From Pseudarthrobacter sp. NS4 (GTDB lineage Bacteria; Actinomycetota; Actinomycetes; Actinomycetales; Micrococcaceae): a stretch of DNA of 64,000 nucleotides. Shown here one piece after another: positions 19,647-27,766 of this stretch. Under the pieces are notes generated by a model. The model had not been told where the DNA came from. It saw nothing but the letters and a program-made list of their open reading frames with translations, and did not search any database. Both the position numbers and the translations under genes were made by a program. Numbering within the stretch: position 1 is the first letter of the stretch; each line of letters starts with the position of its first letter. The stretch is taken from positions 806,001 to 870,000 of the forward strand of contig NZ_CP103288.1 in NCBI RefSeq assembly GCF_024758005.1, read 5' to 3'.

Positions 19647-19748
19647 GGCACCACCTTCGCGGCAGCCGTTGCCCGCGTCAACGACGTGGCGTCCCCGGTG
19701 CGCATTTGATGCCCGGATCGTGATGATCCGGGCACCAAATGCATCGAA

Positions 19749-20492
19749 TTACTTGGCGTGGGTGCTGTCTGTAGCCTTCCGGCGGACACCGCTGCGGAGC
19801 AGGGCTGCCCCACCCAGGGCCAGGCCCCCGATGCCTGCCCCCAGCCCTGCCCAGCTGCGGGCCCCGGCTCCACTGTCGGTGATGGCCTGCTCCGTGGAGT
19901 GCGATGCCGGGCTGGCCCCGCCCTCCCCGTGGCCGTCAGCGCTGGCTGCCTCCGTGACGGTGACGGACGGAGCCGGCGCCTCGAGTGAATGTGGGTCCTC
20001 GCCATCCTCTGCAATCTGCGACCAGTCCGTCCGGCCGGTCTCGCACGTCTGGAGGGTGGGGAAATGCAGGGTTGTCCCGGCTGCGTCGGGGAGTTTTACG
20101 GACAGGACCAGTGCGTCGCGGAGTTCGTGGGCAAGGGGCGCCTTGGCGGTGTAAACGATCTGGCTGGTGCGCTTGGTGATGGACGTGCCGTCCGCAAGCT
20201 TTTTGGCCTCCGGCAGTTGCTCGGTGACTTTTTCCACCGTCCAGTTGGGGTTGACGGTGGGCTGGGCGTCGTTCAGTTCCTGGGGCAAGGTGATGGCCAC
20301 CTTTGTGGTGCCGGACTGGTCGCAGCCATGCGGAATGCCGAAGGTCAGCAGGGCGTAGGAGTTGGCGGAGGTCTTGTCCGGCGTGACGCCGACATGGGCC
20401 GAGGCGCCGCCCGCGGCGGCGAGCAGCAGCGCCGCGGCGCCGCCGGCAGTTGCGGCGGCGGTCAGGGAACGGCGAAGGAATGGGGTGTTCAT
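19749..20492 (-). CDS. ycnI: YcnI-family copper-binding protein (DUF1775)
   Basis: The 247-residue precursor has a signal peptide that should be cut after GGASA, leaving His as the first mature residue (HVGVTPDKTS). YcnI proteins bind Cu(II) through this N-terminal His brace, and the conserved Trp (NWTVEKV) is present. The C-terminal end has an Ala/Gly-rich membrane anchor (WAGLGAGIGGLALGG) and a basic tail. The start is set at 20492 because the upstream extension is low-complexity and AAAGGC precedes this ATG. It follows a His-rich membrane protein gene on the same strand and probably handles copper at the cell surface. Confidence 0.9.
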   Translation of the reverse strand: MNTPFLRRSLTAAATAGGAAALLLAAAGGASAHVGVTPDKTSANSYALLTFGIPHGCDQSGTTKVAITLPQELNDAQPTVNPNWTVEKVTEQLPEAKKLADGTSITKRTSQIVYTAKAPLAHELRDALVLSVKLPDAAGTTLHFPTLQTCETGRTDWSQIAEDGEDPHSLEAPAPSVTVTEAASADGHGEGGASPASHSTEQAITDSGAGARSWAGLGAGIGGLALGGAALLRSGVRRKATDSTHAK

Positions 20493-20571
20493 GGTTGCCT
20501 TTCTGCCGCACGCCCGGAACCGGGGTGCGGGAAGTATGAAGGCCCGCAGCCGGAAGGAAACCCGCTGCGGG

Positions 20572-21204
20572 TTAGGACGACATAACGACGGCGGAAGGCG
20601 GGCCGCGTCGGTTGTCCTGTTTGAGGTTGCGCCACGGGCACCCGGGCGCGGCGACGGGCGGGAAGGCTGCGGCAACGGGGGCAACGGAGTCGGGCGCTAC
20701 CGCCCAAGGGAGGGAGCCAAGCGGACGAAGCCAGGCGGCGAGGGCCCAGAGGGCGGCCTCACCCTTGGCCAACAGGAGGGCGCAGCCGAGCGTCGCCATA
20801 GCGTGGGCAGCGAGCATCACGGGTGCGGAACCGGGGTCCGCGGGGTTCAGGTGCCCGGCCAGGGCAGCAAGTTCCGCCGGGACCGTCATGCCCCCGCCGT
20901 GCTGATGGTCGCCATGTGAGAGCCCCGGTGCTGCGGTCAGGACCGGGGGGCCGGACATCGTGAACAGCTCGTGCAACACAACCTGCCCTGCACCAAGCAG
21001 CGCTGCCATCGCAGGAAAGGCCAGCCGCAACCGCGTGGCGGCGGTGCTTACCAGCGCAGTGAGGGCCAGCACCGCCAGCATGATCCCGGGGGCTGGCAGT
21101 TGGGCGCCACCGGCAACGTGGGCGCCGGCCGCCAATGTGAGGATTCCGATAGCCACGGCGGAGGCACGGAAAAAGTGGAAAGGCGTCCGTGGGTGCGTGG
21201 GCAC
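20572..21204 (-). CDS. Multi-pass membrane protein with His-rich loop, linked to ycnI
   Basis: This 210-residue protein starts at GTG 21204 with AAAGGAG six bases upstream. About four hydrophobic spans are predicted. Between spans 3 and 4 lies the loop LSHGDHQHGGGM, rich in His and a plausible copper site. It precedes ycnI by 79 bp on the same strand, so a joint role in copper handling is inferred from context. I do not recognise a defined family, and it lacks the CopD/YcnJ motifs I would look for. Confidence 0.75.
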   Translation of the reverse strand: MPTHPRTPFHFFRASAVAIGILTLAAGAHVAGGAQLPAPGIMLAVLALTALVSTAATRLRLAFPAMAALLGAGQVVLHELFTMSGPPVLTAAPGLSHGDHQHGGGMTVPAELAALAGHLNPADPGSAPVMLAAHAMATLGCALLLAKGEAALWALAAWLRPLGSLPWAVAPDSVAPVAAAFPPVAAPGCPWRNLKQDNRRGPPSAVVMSS

Positions 21205-21337
21205 GGATACTCCTTTCCCGGCGCGGCGCAGTGGCGCTGATGGCGGTAAAACTGCGGATCAGGCCGGGCTTCCGGCCGTCCAGATTCTATCGGTGATTCG
21301 GGGCACCAGCCTCGCCGGATGGAAAGGGTGTGGGCGA

Positions 21338-22414
21338 CTAATCCGGCAGGCCGGCGAGCAGTTCGGCCAGGACGTCCGCGGCAGTGTCGTATCGAATCAA
21401 GGGGGCGGCCTGCCCCGCCCAAAGGGACATCAACTCCGTATTTCCGCGGACGGCCGCCTCTGGCCGGAAGCGGCCTGTCAGCCAATTCTGCACCGGGAAC
21501 GGGGCAACGGGCCCGGCGCCGGCAAGGTCCGTCGTGATCCTGTTGGGGATGCCTCGGGCCAGCCTGCCGCTCAGCGCACGGGTGAGGACGGTATGGCCGG
21601 CGGCGGCGCTGTGGAGTAGCGAGCGGTAGGCGGGGACGGCGGCCGACTCGCGGGTGGCCAGGAACGCCGTGCCCACCTGCACGGCGTCGGCGCCGAGCGC
21701 CAGGGCAGCGGCAAAACCGCGCCTGTCTGCGATTCCCCCGGCAGCGATGACCGGCACAGCCACGGCATCCGCCACCTGGGGGACGAGGGCGAAGGTTCCC
21801 ACGAGGGATTCTTCCGCCGGTCTCAGGAAGGAGACGCGATGGCCTCCGGATTCCATCCCGCTGGCGACGATGGCGTCCACGCCGCCCTCCTGCAGCGCTA
21901 CCGCCTCCTCGGCGGTGGTGGCGGTGCCGAGCACCTTGATGCCGCGGCGGTGGGCTTCCTCCACGACCTCGGGTGCAGGGACGCCGAACACAAAGCTGAC
22001 GACGGCGGGCCGGGCTTCCAGCGTGGCCTCCACCTGTTCGCCATAGTCGGGAAGGTACCGCGTCGGCGTCTTCGGCAGTGGTAGGTCGAGCTCCTCGAAG
22101 TAGGGCCGGAGGGCGTCCACATAGCGGTCAAAGTCGGCCTGCGGCACCGCTGCGGCCTCGGTGCCCGTGGGGATCCAGAGATTGAGGGCGAACGGCCTGG
22201 CCGTGGCGGCTCGAAGGTCCGCCGCCGTACGTTGGATCGCGGCGCCGTCGTAACCGTAGAGGCCGTAGGAACCCAGCCCGCCGCCGTCGCTCACTGCTGC
22301 GGTGAGCTGCACGGAGGAGACGCCGCCAAAGGGGCCAAGGACCACGGGAACCCCGATTTCCAAGAGCTCGGTGACCCGGTTGCCCCGGGAAGCGGCGCGG
22401 TCCTGCGGAGTCAT
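21338..22414 (-). CDS. Nitronate monooxygenase family flavoprotein
   Basis: The 358-residue FMN-dependent TIM-barrel protein oxidises nitronates in characterised relatives. PVVLGPFGGVSSVQLTAAVS at the N-terminus, GMESGGHRVSF for the FMN/substrate loop, and PVIAAGGIADRRGFAAALAL with GADAVQVGTAFLAT for the phosphate site are all present. The start 22414 has AGGAGG at ideal spacing; the longer frame from 22483 lacks this. It may be a 2-nitropropane dioxygenase-like enzyme or an enoyl reductase-like relative; the substrate is inferred only at family level. Confidence 0.9.
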   Translation of the reverse strand: MTPQDRAASRGNRVTELLEIGVPVVLGPFGGVSSVQLTAAVSDGGGLGSYGLYGYDGAAIQRTAADLRAATARPFALNLWIPTGTEAAAVPQADFDRYVDALRPYFEELDLPLPKTPTRYLPDYGEQVEATLEARPAVVSFVFGVPAPEVVEEAHRRGIKVLGTATTAEEAVALQEGGVDAIVASGMESGGHRVSFLRPAEESLVGTFALVPQVADAVAVPVIAAGGIADRRGFAAALALGADAVQVGTAFLATRESAAVPAYRSLLHSAAAGHTVLTRALSGRLARGIPNRITTDLAGAGPVAPFPVQNWLTGRFRPEAAVRGNTELMSLWAGQAAPLIRYDTAADVLAELLAGLPD

Positions 22415-22516
22415 GTCGGCCTCCTGGCGGGCTAAGTCGGGCTGGTCCGCCCCCAGTCTTGCAGGAGCGGGCACCAGTCCCAAGTCAGCCGGCGGTCGGG
22501 TCAGCAGGCGCCCGCT

Positions 22517-22573
22517 TCAGTCCGCCTCCGGTCCGCAGCAGTAGTGGCAGTTTTCGGGGCAGCTGTCCGTCAT
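22517..22573 (-). CDS. Cys-rich 18-residue micropeptide, coupled to the upstream small gene
   Basis: The ORF reads MTDSCPENCHYCCGPEAD. Its ATG overlaps the TGA of the preceding 69-codon gene (ATGA), the pattern of translational coupling. Four Cys and one His in 18 residues suggest metal binding or disulfide formation. It is too short for statistical support from codon use alone, and I know no family for it. Conservation of the four Cys in relatives would decide it. Confidence 0.4.
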   Translation of the reverse strand: MTDSCPENCHYCCGPEAD

Positions 22574-22779
22574 GCCGGTGAAGCCGCGAGGTCGTAGCCG
22601 TCAGCGATGTGGAACAGCCGGCGGCCTCCGGCAGGGGCGACGACCCACACCACATCGCCGTCTGCAGTGCGGGCATCCACCATACCGGTGAAGACGGGGG
22701 CTTTATTCCTTTGGAGTTCCACGCTGTCGCCGATCTCGACGTCATCCCAGCGGGCGGAATTTGTGACGCGGTTCGCCAT
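22570..22779 (-). CDS. Small conserved hypothetical protein, 69 aa
   Basis: The product starts MANRVTNSARWDDVEIGDSV and looks like a small all-beta fold (alternating charged and hydrophobic strands with VVWVVAPAGGRRLFHI), similar to short SH3-like barrels. A GTG at 22788 (VSSMANRV) with GAAAG upstream is an alternative start. No membrane span is present. It is followed by an overlapping 18-codon Cys-rich ORF. Function unknown. Confidence 0.65.
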   Translation of the reverse strand: MANRVTNSARWDDVEIGDSVELQRNKAPVFTGMVDARTADGDVVWVVAPAGGRRLFHIADGYDLAASPA

Positions 22780-22990
22780 TGAAGACACGGTTTTTCTTTC
22801 TGTTTCCGGTAGCGGCCTTACCACCGCTTCCTGCCATCAAACAGGGCTGGACCCGGCCGCATCAATGGAGGACTGGCCACAGCCGCGGCCGGCCGTTTGT
22901 GCGGCCCTCCAGCAGGCTGGCGGGTAGGCCAGCCAAACGGGGCGGCGCTAGACTGCCTGCGTAAGCGCCAGGCGATCTAAGGAGAAGTTC

Positions 22991-23338
22991 ATGGACTACA
23001 CCGGAAGCCAGTCAGAGAAGGCCATTCCCGCAGGTGAGCTGGACCGCTCCCATGTTGGGCATACCGTCAGCTTTCAGCCGAACGAATTCACCGTTGTGTT
23101 CGGCAGGATTGCCGGAATAGCCCGGACCGAGGCAATGGTCTACCTCTCCCTTGACGGCGTTGCGGGCGGCACGCACCTGAAGGATGAGTACGACCTGCCC
23201 CTGACGCACGAGGTTTACCTGCAGGTCGACGTCATCACAAATGCCGAGTCCACCATCAAGGACTTGTTCGGCAAGGTCCAGGAAAACCTCCGCGGGGCCG
23301 GCCACAAGGGCGGCGACGGCGGGACGGACCGGCTTTAA
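22991..23338 (+). CDS. Conserved hypothetical protein, 115 aa
   Basis: AAGGAGAAGTTC precedes the ATG, a strong ribosome binding site. The product is soluble and acidic, with beta-rich segments such as HTVSFQPNEFTVVFGRIAGI and VYLSLDGVAGGTHLKDEYDL and a Gly-rich tail. It may be a small beta-barrel, like its divergent 69-aa neighbour. No family recognised. A 16-bp tandem duplication covers its stop codon and a terminator follows. Confidence 0.75.
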   Translation: MDYTGSQSEKAIPAGELDRSHVGHTVSFQPNEFTVVFGRIAGIARTEAMVYLSLDGVAGGTHLKDEYDLPLTHEVYLQVDVITNAESTIKDLFGKVQENLRGAGHKGGDGGTDRL

Positions 23339-23365
23339 CAGCCTGCTGATTTAACAGCCTGCTGA
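23334..23365. repeat. Exact 16-bp tandem duplication across a stop codon
   Basis: TTTAACAGCCTGCTGA occurs at 23334-23349 and again at 23350-23365. The first copy contains the TAA of the preceding gene, so the protein is unaffected. It looks like a recent slippage event. Confidence 0.85.
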
Positions 23366-23368
23366 CAG

Positions 23369-23408
23369 AAAGCGGACGACGGCGAAACTTTCCGCCGCCG
23401 TCCGCTTT
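23369..23408 (+). terminator. Rho-independent type stem-loop
   Basis: AAAGCGGACGACGGCG pairs with CGCCGCCGTCCGCTTT (one mismatch) around an 8-base loop; the stem ends in TTT. It lies 30 bp after the 115-aa gene and also faces the end of the glutaminase remnant, so it can serve both strands. Confidence 0.75.
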
Positions 23409-23433
23409 ACCACTGCATTTCGTCACCTGGGGG

Positions 23434-23640
23434 TTAGAAAACGGACCAGCCCGTGCGGTCCGAAAGATCGGCAAGGGCTGCGGTGCCGGCGAGGGAGTTT
23501 CCTTTGGCGTCCAGCTGCGGGCTCCAGACGCAGATGGCGCACTGGCCCGGGACGATCACCAGGAATGCGCCGCCCACGCCGCTTTTGCCGGGCAGGCCAA
23601 CGCGGTAGGTGAACTCACCCGCGGCGTCATACATGCCGCA
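23434..23640 (-). pseudogene. glsA: C-terminal fragment of glutaminase
   Basis: About 68 codons match the end of bacterial glutaminase [41 protein letters not shown], then [18 protein letters not shown] and RTGWSVF. The N-terminal ~240 residues, including the catalytic Ser-x2-Lys region, are missing. Family similarity stops at the CGMYD segment (about 23640), and upstream sequence runs into an inverted repeat and the LacI gene. The natural stop codon is kept. This is a truncated remnant left by deletion or by insertion of the glucuronate region, not a working enzyme. Confidence 0.85.
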
Positions 23641-23676
23641 ACCCAACTTTTCGGCAACCCCTTGCCCAAGTAAGTA

Positions 23677-23718
23677 GCATCAGGTGTCGTTTTGGGCCCT
23701 CAAAACGACACCTGCTGC
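23677..23718. repeat. Perfect inverted repeat at the glsA remnant / glucuronate operon border
   Basis: CAGGTGTCGTTTTG (23681-23694) and CAAAACGACACCTG (23701-23714) are exact complements separated by GGCCCT, with GCA/TGC extending the arms after one mismatch. It lies between two divergently oriented reading frames, so a terminator role is unlikely for either. It may be an operator for the LacI gene, a REP-type element, or the mark of the rearrangement that truncated glsA. Confidence 0.75.
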
Positions 23719-23753
23719 GACCTCGTTGGGGTGTTCGTCGCTAGGATGGGCCA

Positions 23754-24812
23754 GTGACTGAACCCAAGACGCAGGGGGCTGCGGCATCGTCCGGAGCCGT
23801 AAAAAAGGCCCGGGACGGTAAGGCCAACGCCACCATCTATGACATCGCCAAGGTGGCCGGCGTCAATCCCTCCACGGTCTCCCGGGCCCTCAGCAAGCCT
23901 GGCAGGGTAAGTGCAAAGACGCAGAAACTCATCGAAGACGCCGCCGCCGAGTTGAACTACCAGGTCAACCCGTTCGCCCGGGCCCTGCCCACCGGCAGGA
24001 CCCACACTTTCGGCCTCATCGTCGCGGATATCACCAACCCCACATTCTTCGACATCATCCGCGGCGCCCAGACCACCGGCACCCAGCGTGACTACACCCT
24101 GGTGCTGGCCGAGTCCGCAGAGTCCGCCATCACTGAACTGACTTCAGCCCGGCGCATGATGTCCACCGTGGACGGTCTTATCCTGGCAAGCCCGCGCATG
24201 AACGACGACGACATCCGGACCCTTGCCGGCGATAAGCCCGTGGTGGTGATCAACCGCGAGGTGGAGGGCGTGCCGTGCGTCATCCCCGATGTTCGGAAGG
24301 GCACCGGCGAGGCGGTCCGCAGCCTCGCCGGAAACGGACACAAAAAGCTCGCATTCGTAGCTGGCCCTGCCCGGTCCTGGATGTCAGCGCGGCGCTGGGA
24401 AGGTGTCCAGGCCGCGTGTGAGTGGTCACGGCTTGAGGCCGTGCGTGTGGAGTCCAGCAAACCAACGGTCGACGGCGGCAGGGAAGTAGCACGCGACGTG
24501 CGCGCCACCGGTGCCACGGCGGTACTGACGTACAACGATCTTCTGGCCATAGGCCTGATGCAGGAACTCCAGGCGGCGGGCATAGTGGTGCCGGACGAGA
24601 TCAGCATCGTCGGTTTTGACGATATTTTCGGGGCGGACTTCACCACACCACCGCTGACCACCGTACGCTCGCCGCTGGGGGAGTGCGGCTCCGCAGCCGC
24701 CAGCCGGCTGCTCGAACTGCTGCACAACGGGGGTGGGTCCACGGAGACCTTAAGGGTGGAAACGGAACTGGTTGTGAGGGGCTCCAGCGGCAGGCTCCTG
24801 CCTGCAGGCTGA
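23754..24812 (+). CDS. LacI-family transcriptional regulator of the glucuronate operon
   Basis: The 352-residue protein has a LacI helix-turn-helix at about residues 24-45 (TIYDIAKVAGVNPSTVSRAL), the hinge-helix segment NPFARALPTG, and a periplasmic-binding-like effector domain. The start is GTG 23754. It lies 84 bp upstream of uxaC on the same strand, with a LacI-type palindrome in that gap, so it most likely represses the uronate genes and is released by a glucuronate pathway intermediate. The ligand is inferred from context only. Confidence 0.9.
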   Translation: MTEPKTQGAAASSGAVKKARDGKANATIYDIAKVAGVNPSTVSRALSKPGRVSAKTQKLIEDAAAELNYQVNPFARALPTGRTHTFGLIVADITNPTFFDIIRGAQTTGTQRDYTLVLAESAESAITELTSARRMMSTVDGLILASPRMNDDDIRTLAGDKPVVVINREVEGVPCVIPDVRKGTGEAVRSLAGNGHKKLAFVAGPARSWMSARRWEGVQAACEWSRLEAVRVESSKPTVDGGREVARDVRATGATAVLTYNDLLAIGLMQELQAAGIVVPDEISIVGFDDIFGADFTTPPLTTVRSPLGECGSAAASRLLELLHNGGGSTETLRVETELVVRGSSGRLLPAG

Positions 24813-24849
24813 TGCCGGACCAACAGCAGCCCAGCTGCTTCGGCAACAT

Positions 24850-24867
24850 TTGGCAACCGGTTGACAA
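24850..24867. promoter_or_regulatory. LacI-type operator and -35 element before uxaC
   Basis: TTGGCAACCGGTTGACAA is a near-perfect palindrome with the core CAACCGGTTG and central CG typical of LacI-family sites. The right half includes TTGACA (24861-24866), a consensus -35 box. A repressor bound here would block the operon promoter. A weaker copy, GCGGTTGGAGACCG, follows at about 24871. Confidence 0.65.
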
Positions 24868-24896
24868 AAAGCGGTTGGAGACCGGACCATTGACCT

Positions 24897-26303
24897 ATGT
24901 CACAGTCGATTGCCGCCAACCCAGACCGGCTCCTGCCCGCTGATCCCCGAACCCGCGGCATTGCGCGCGAGCTTCTGCAGCGCGTCCAGGACCTTCCCAT
25001 CATTTCCCCGCACGGGCACGTTGACGCCGCAGTCCTTGAGCAGAACACGCCCTTTCCGGACCCGGCAGCGCTGCTGGTCAGCCCTGACCACTACGTCACC
25101 CGGCTGATCCACGCCAGTGGAGTTCCGTTGGACCGGCTCCGGGAATCGAACACGTTCCGGCCGGACAGCCGTTCCGTGTGGCGGGAGTTCTGCAAGGCGT
25201 GGCCGCTGTTCGAGGGCACTGCGTCCGGGTACTGGCTGCGGACGCAGTTTTCCAGTGTCTTTGGCCTGGCGGGGGAGCTGGGCGAGGAAACAGCCGATGC
25301 CAGCTACGATGCGGTCTCGGCAAAGCTCCAGGAGCCCGGCTTCCGGCCCCGCGAGCTGTTCAAGGACTTCAACATCGAGGTCCTGGCCACCACGGACGAT
25401 CCCCTGGACACCCTGGAAAGCCACAAGGCCATCGCCCAGGACCCCACCTTCCACGGGCGCGTCCTGCCGACCTTCCGCCCCGACGCCTACCTCAACATCG
25501 CCCACCCCTCCTGGCTGGAGAACGTGGACCGGCTCATCGCGGCAGCGGGCGACGGCGGCACGGGCTATGGCGCTTACCTCTCCGCCCTGGAGAACCGGCG
25601 CCGCTATTTCGTGGAGCACGGCGCCGTCTCGGCGGACCACGGCGTACGCACCCCGGCGACCCTGAAACTCAACCCGCCTGAAGCTGCGAAGCTGTTCGAC
25701 CGTGCCCGCTCCGGCAAGGCGACACCGCAGGACCGCGATGACTTCGAAGCGCACATGATGTACCAAATGGCACGGATGTCGGTGGAGGACGGCCTGGTGA
25801 TGACCATCCACCCCGGCTCGTACCGCAACCACCACGAGCCCACGTTCAACGCCCTCGGCGCGGACACCGGGCACGACATTCCGTTCGCGGTCAACTACAC
25901 CGAGGCCATCCGCCCGGTGTTGCAGGACTTCGGCACCGCGAAGGACTTCCACCTGGTGCTCTTCACGTTGGACGAGACCGTGTTCTCCCGCGAACTCGCC
26001 CCGCTGGCAGGCTTCTACCCGTCTGTCTATATCGGTGCCCCGTGGTGGTTCCTGGACGCCCCGGACGCGATGCTGCGATTCCGTTCCGCCGTTACCGAGA
26101 CCGCAGGCTTTTCCCGTTCCTCCGGCTTCATCGACGATACCCGGGCCTTCTGCTCCATCCCGGCACGGCACGATGCTTCCCGCCGGATCGAGGCTTCGTT
26201 CCTGGCCCGGCTCGTGGCGGAACACCGTGTCAGCGAGGACCGCGCGCACGAGCTCATTATCGACATCGTCGATGCCTCACCCCGGCGGGTGTTCAAGCTG
26301 TGA
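24897..26303 (+). CDS. uxaC: Glucuronate isomerase
   Basis: UxaC interconverts D-glucuronate and D-fructuronate (and galacturonate/tagaturonate). The 468-residue length is normal. The amidohydrolase-like metal motif HGHVD is near residue 40. The conserved MTIHPGSYRNHHEP block and the C-terminal GAPWWFLDAPDAMLRFR are also typical. It is the first structural gene of the operon, with a LacI operator 30 bp upstream, and its stop overlaps the GTG of the next gene. No clear Shine-Dalgarno sequence precedes ATG 24897. Confidence 0.95.
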   Translation: MSQSIAANPDRLLPADPRTRGIARELLQRVQDLPIISPHGHVDAAVLEQNTPFPDPAALLVSPDHYVTRLIHASGVPLDRLRESNTFRPDSRSVWREFCKAWPLFEGTASGYWLRTQFSSVFGLAGELGEETADASYDAVSAKLQEPGFRPRELFKDFNIEVLATTDDPLDTLESHKAIAQDPTFHGRVLPTFRPDAYLNIAHPSWLENVDRLIAAAGDGGTGYGAYLSALENRRRYFVEHGAVSADHGVRTPATLKLNPPEAAKLFDRARSGKATPQDRDDFEAHMMYQMARMSVEDGLVMTIHPGSYRNHHEPTFNALGADTGHDIPFAVNYTEAIRPVLQDFGTAKDFHLVLFTLDETVFSRELAPLAGFYPSVYIGAPWWFLDAPDAMLRFRSAVTETAGFSRSSGFIDDTRAFCSIPARHDASRRIEASFLARLVAEHRVSEDRAHELIIDIVDASPRRVFKL

Positions 26304-27766
26304 ACACTGAACTGCGAACCCCGGCCCGCCCCGCTGCAGCCGCGGAACTTCCGCGGCTGAACCGCGCACTCCGCCCTGCCCCGAAAGCCCCGGTCCGCAT
26401 TGTCCACCTGGGCCTTGGCGCCTTCCATCGTTCACACCAGGCCTGGTACACCCAGCAGGCAGGGGACGCCGCGGAGTGGGGGATTGCCGCCTTCACCGGG
26501 CGCCGCCCGGATGCTGCCGCTGCCCTGGCTGACCAGGACGGGCTGTACACGTTGGTGGAACGGGCAGACACCAGCGATTCCTTCACCGTGGTGGGCAGCA
26601 TCGTTGAAGCGGTGGACGGAGCCGACGTGGAGCGGCTTGCCGAACTGGTGGCTGCGCCCGCCACGGCAGTGGTCACCCTGACGATCACCGAGGCCGCCTA
26701 CGGCCTGGGCACTGATGGAAAGCTCGATACAGCAGCGCCCGACGTCGTCACCGACCTTGCGCTGCTGGGTTCCGGCAGCGGGCACCCGGCCACGCCGCTG
26801 GGAAGGCTGGTGCTGGCACTCGCCGCCCGCCGCGATGCGGGATCGGGGCCCTTGGCCGTCGTGTGCTGCGACAACCTGTCCAACAATGGCACTGTTGCAC
26901 AGCAGGCCGTGACCGGATTCGCCCACGCGCTGGATGCCGGGCTGGCCGGCTGGATCGACGCCAACGTCAGCTTCGTCAGTACCTCCGTTGACCGGATTAC
27001 CCCGCGCACCACCGATGAGGATGTGGCTGACGTCCAGGCCGCGTGCAGCTACCGCGATACGTCACCGGTGGTGGCAGAACCCTTTTCGAGCTGGGTAGTC
27101 AGCGGGAAGTTCCCCGCCGGCCGGCCGCGCTGGGAAGACGCCGGCGCCCTGTTCGTGGACGACATCGGACCCTACGAGAACCGGAAGCTGTGGCTGCTCA
27201 ACGGCGCACATTCACTGCTGGCCTACGCCGGGCAGCTGCGTGGCCACAGCACCGTGGCCGAAGCCCTGGCGGACACGGTCTGCCGCCAGGCGGTGGAAGC
27301 TTTCTGGGACGAAGCCGAGGCCAACCTTCCCGGTGATGAGCTGCAGATTCCGGAGTACCGTGCCGCGCTCCTTGCCCGCTTCAGCAACGCCAGGATTGCC
27401 CACAACCTGGCCCAGATTGCCATGGATGGCAGCACCAAGCTCCGCATGCGGGCCGTCCCGGTGCTGCTCGCAGAACAGGCCGCCGGCCGGTCCGGTGCGG
27501 CAGCGGCGCTCATGATCGCGGCGTGGATGGACTGCAGCTCCGCACTTCCCGGCTTCCAGGATCCCTTGGGCGATAAGGTGGCTGCCGCCAACGCAATTTC
27601 GGGGACAGAGCGGGTCAGGGCTCTACTGGCCGTTGTTGACCCGGTCCTGGCAGCTGACGCCGCCGTCGTGCAGCTAATTGAAAGCCTCACCGGCACCTTC
27701 GCAGAAGCGCTCCCAGCTACTGAACCCTGTAACTGCCTCACCTCACCTGAAAGGACCCAGCTGTGA
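26300..27766 (+). CDS. uxuB: Mannitol dehydrogenase family oxidoreductase, probable fructuronate reductase
   Basis: The 488-residue protein belongs to the polyol-specific long-chain dehydrogenase family: [18 protein letters not shown] is the NAD-binding N-terminal motif, and the catalytic Lys region is in [16 protein letters not shown]. Its place between uxaC and manD makes D-fructuronate to D-mannonate reduction the best prediction. The GTG start at 26300 overlaps the uxaC stop (GTGA); a longer in-frame extension from 26042 lies inside uxaC and is rejected. It overlaps manD by four bases. Mannitol 2-dehydrogenase activity is the main alternative. Confidence 0.9.
   Translation: MNTELRTPARPAAAAELPRLNRALRPAPKAPVRIVHLGLGAFHRSHQAWYTQQAGDAAEWGIAAFTGRRPDAAAALADQDGLYTLVERADTSDSFTVVGSIVEAVDGADVERLAELVAAPATAVVTLTITEAAYGLGTDGKLDTAAPDVVTDLALLGSGSGHPATPLGRLVLALAARRDAGSGPLAVVCCDNLSNNGTVAQQAVTGFAHALDAGLAGWIDANVSFVSTSVDRITPRTTDEDVADVQAACSYRDTSPVVAEPFSSWVVSGKFPAGRPRWEDAGALFVDDIGPYENRKLWLLNGAHSLLAYAGQLRGHSTVAEALADTVCRQAVEAFWDEAEANLPGDELQIPEYRAALLARFSNARIAHNLAQIAMDGSTKLRMRAVPVLLAEQAAGRSGAAAALMIAAWMDCSSALPGFQDPLGDKVAAANAISGTERVRALLAVVDPVLAADAAVVQLIESLTGTFAEALPATEPCNCLTSPERTQL

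Noticed and set aside
24900..26249. 449-codon minus-strand open frame
   Set aside because: Antisense to uxaC, with low-complexity Val/Gly/Arg composition.
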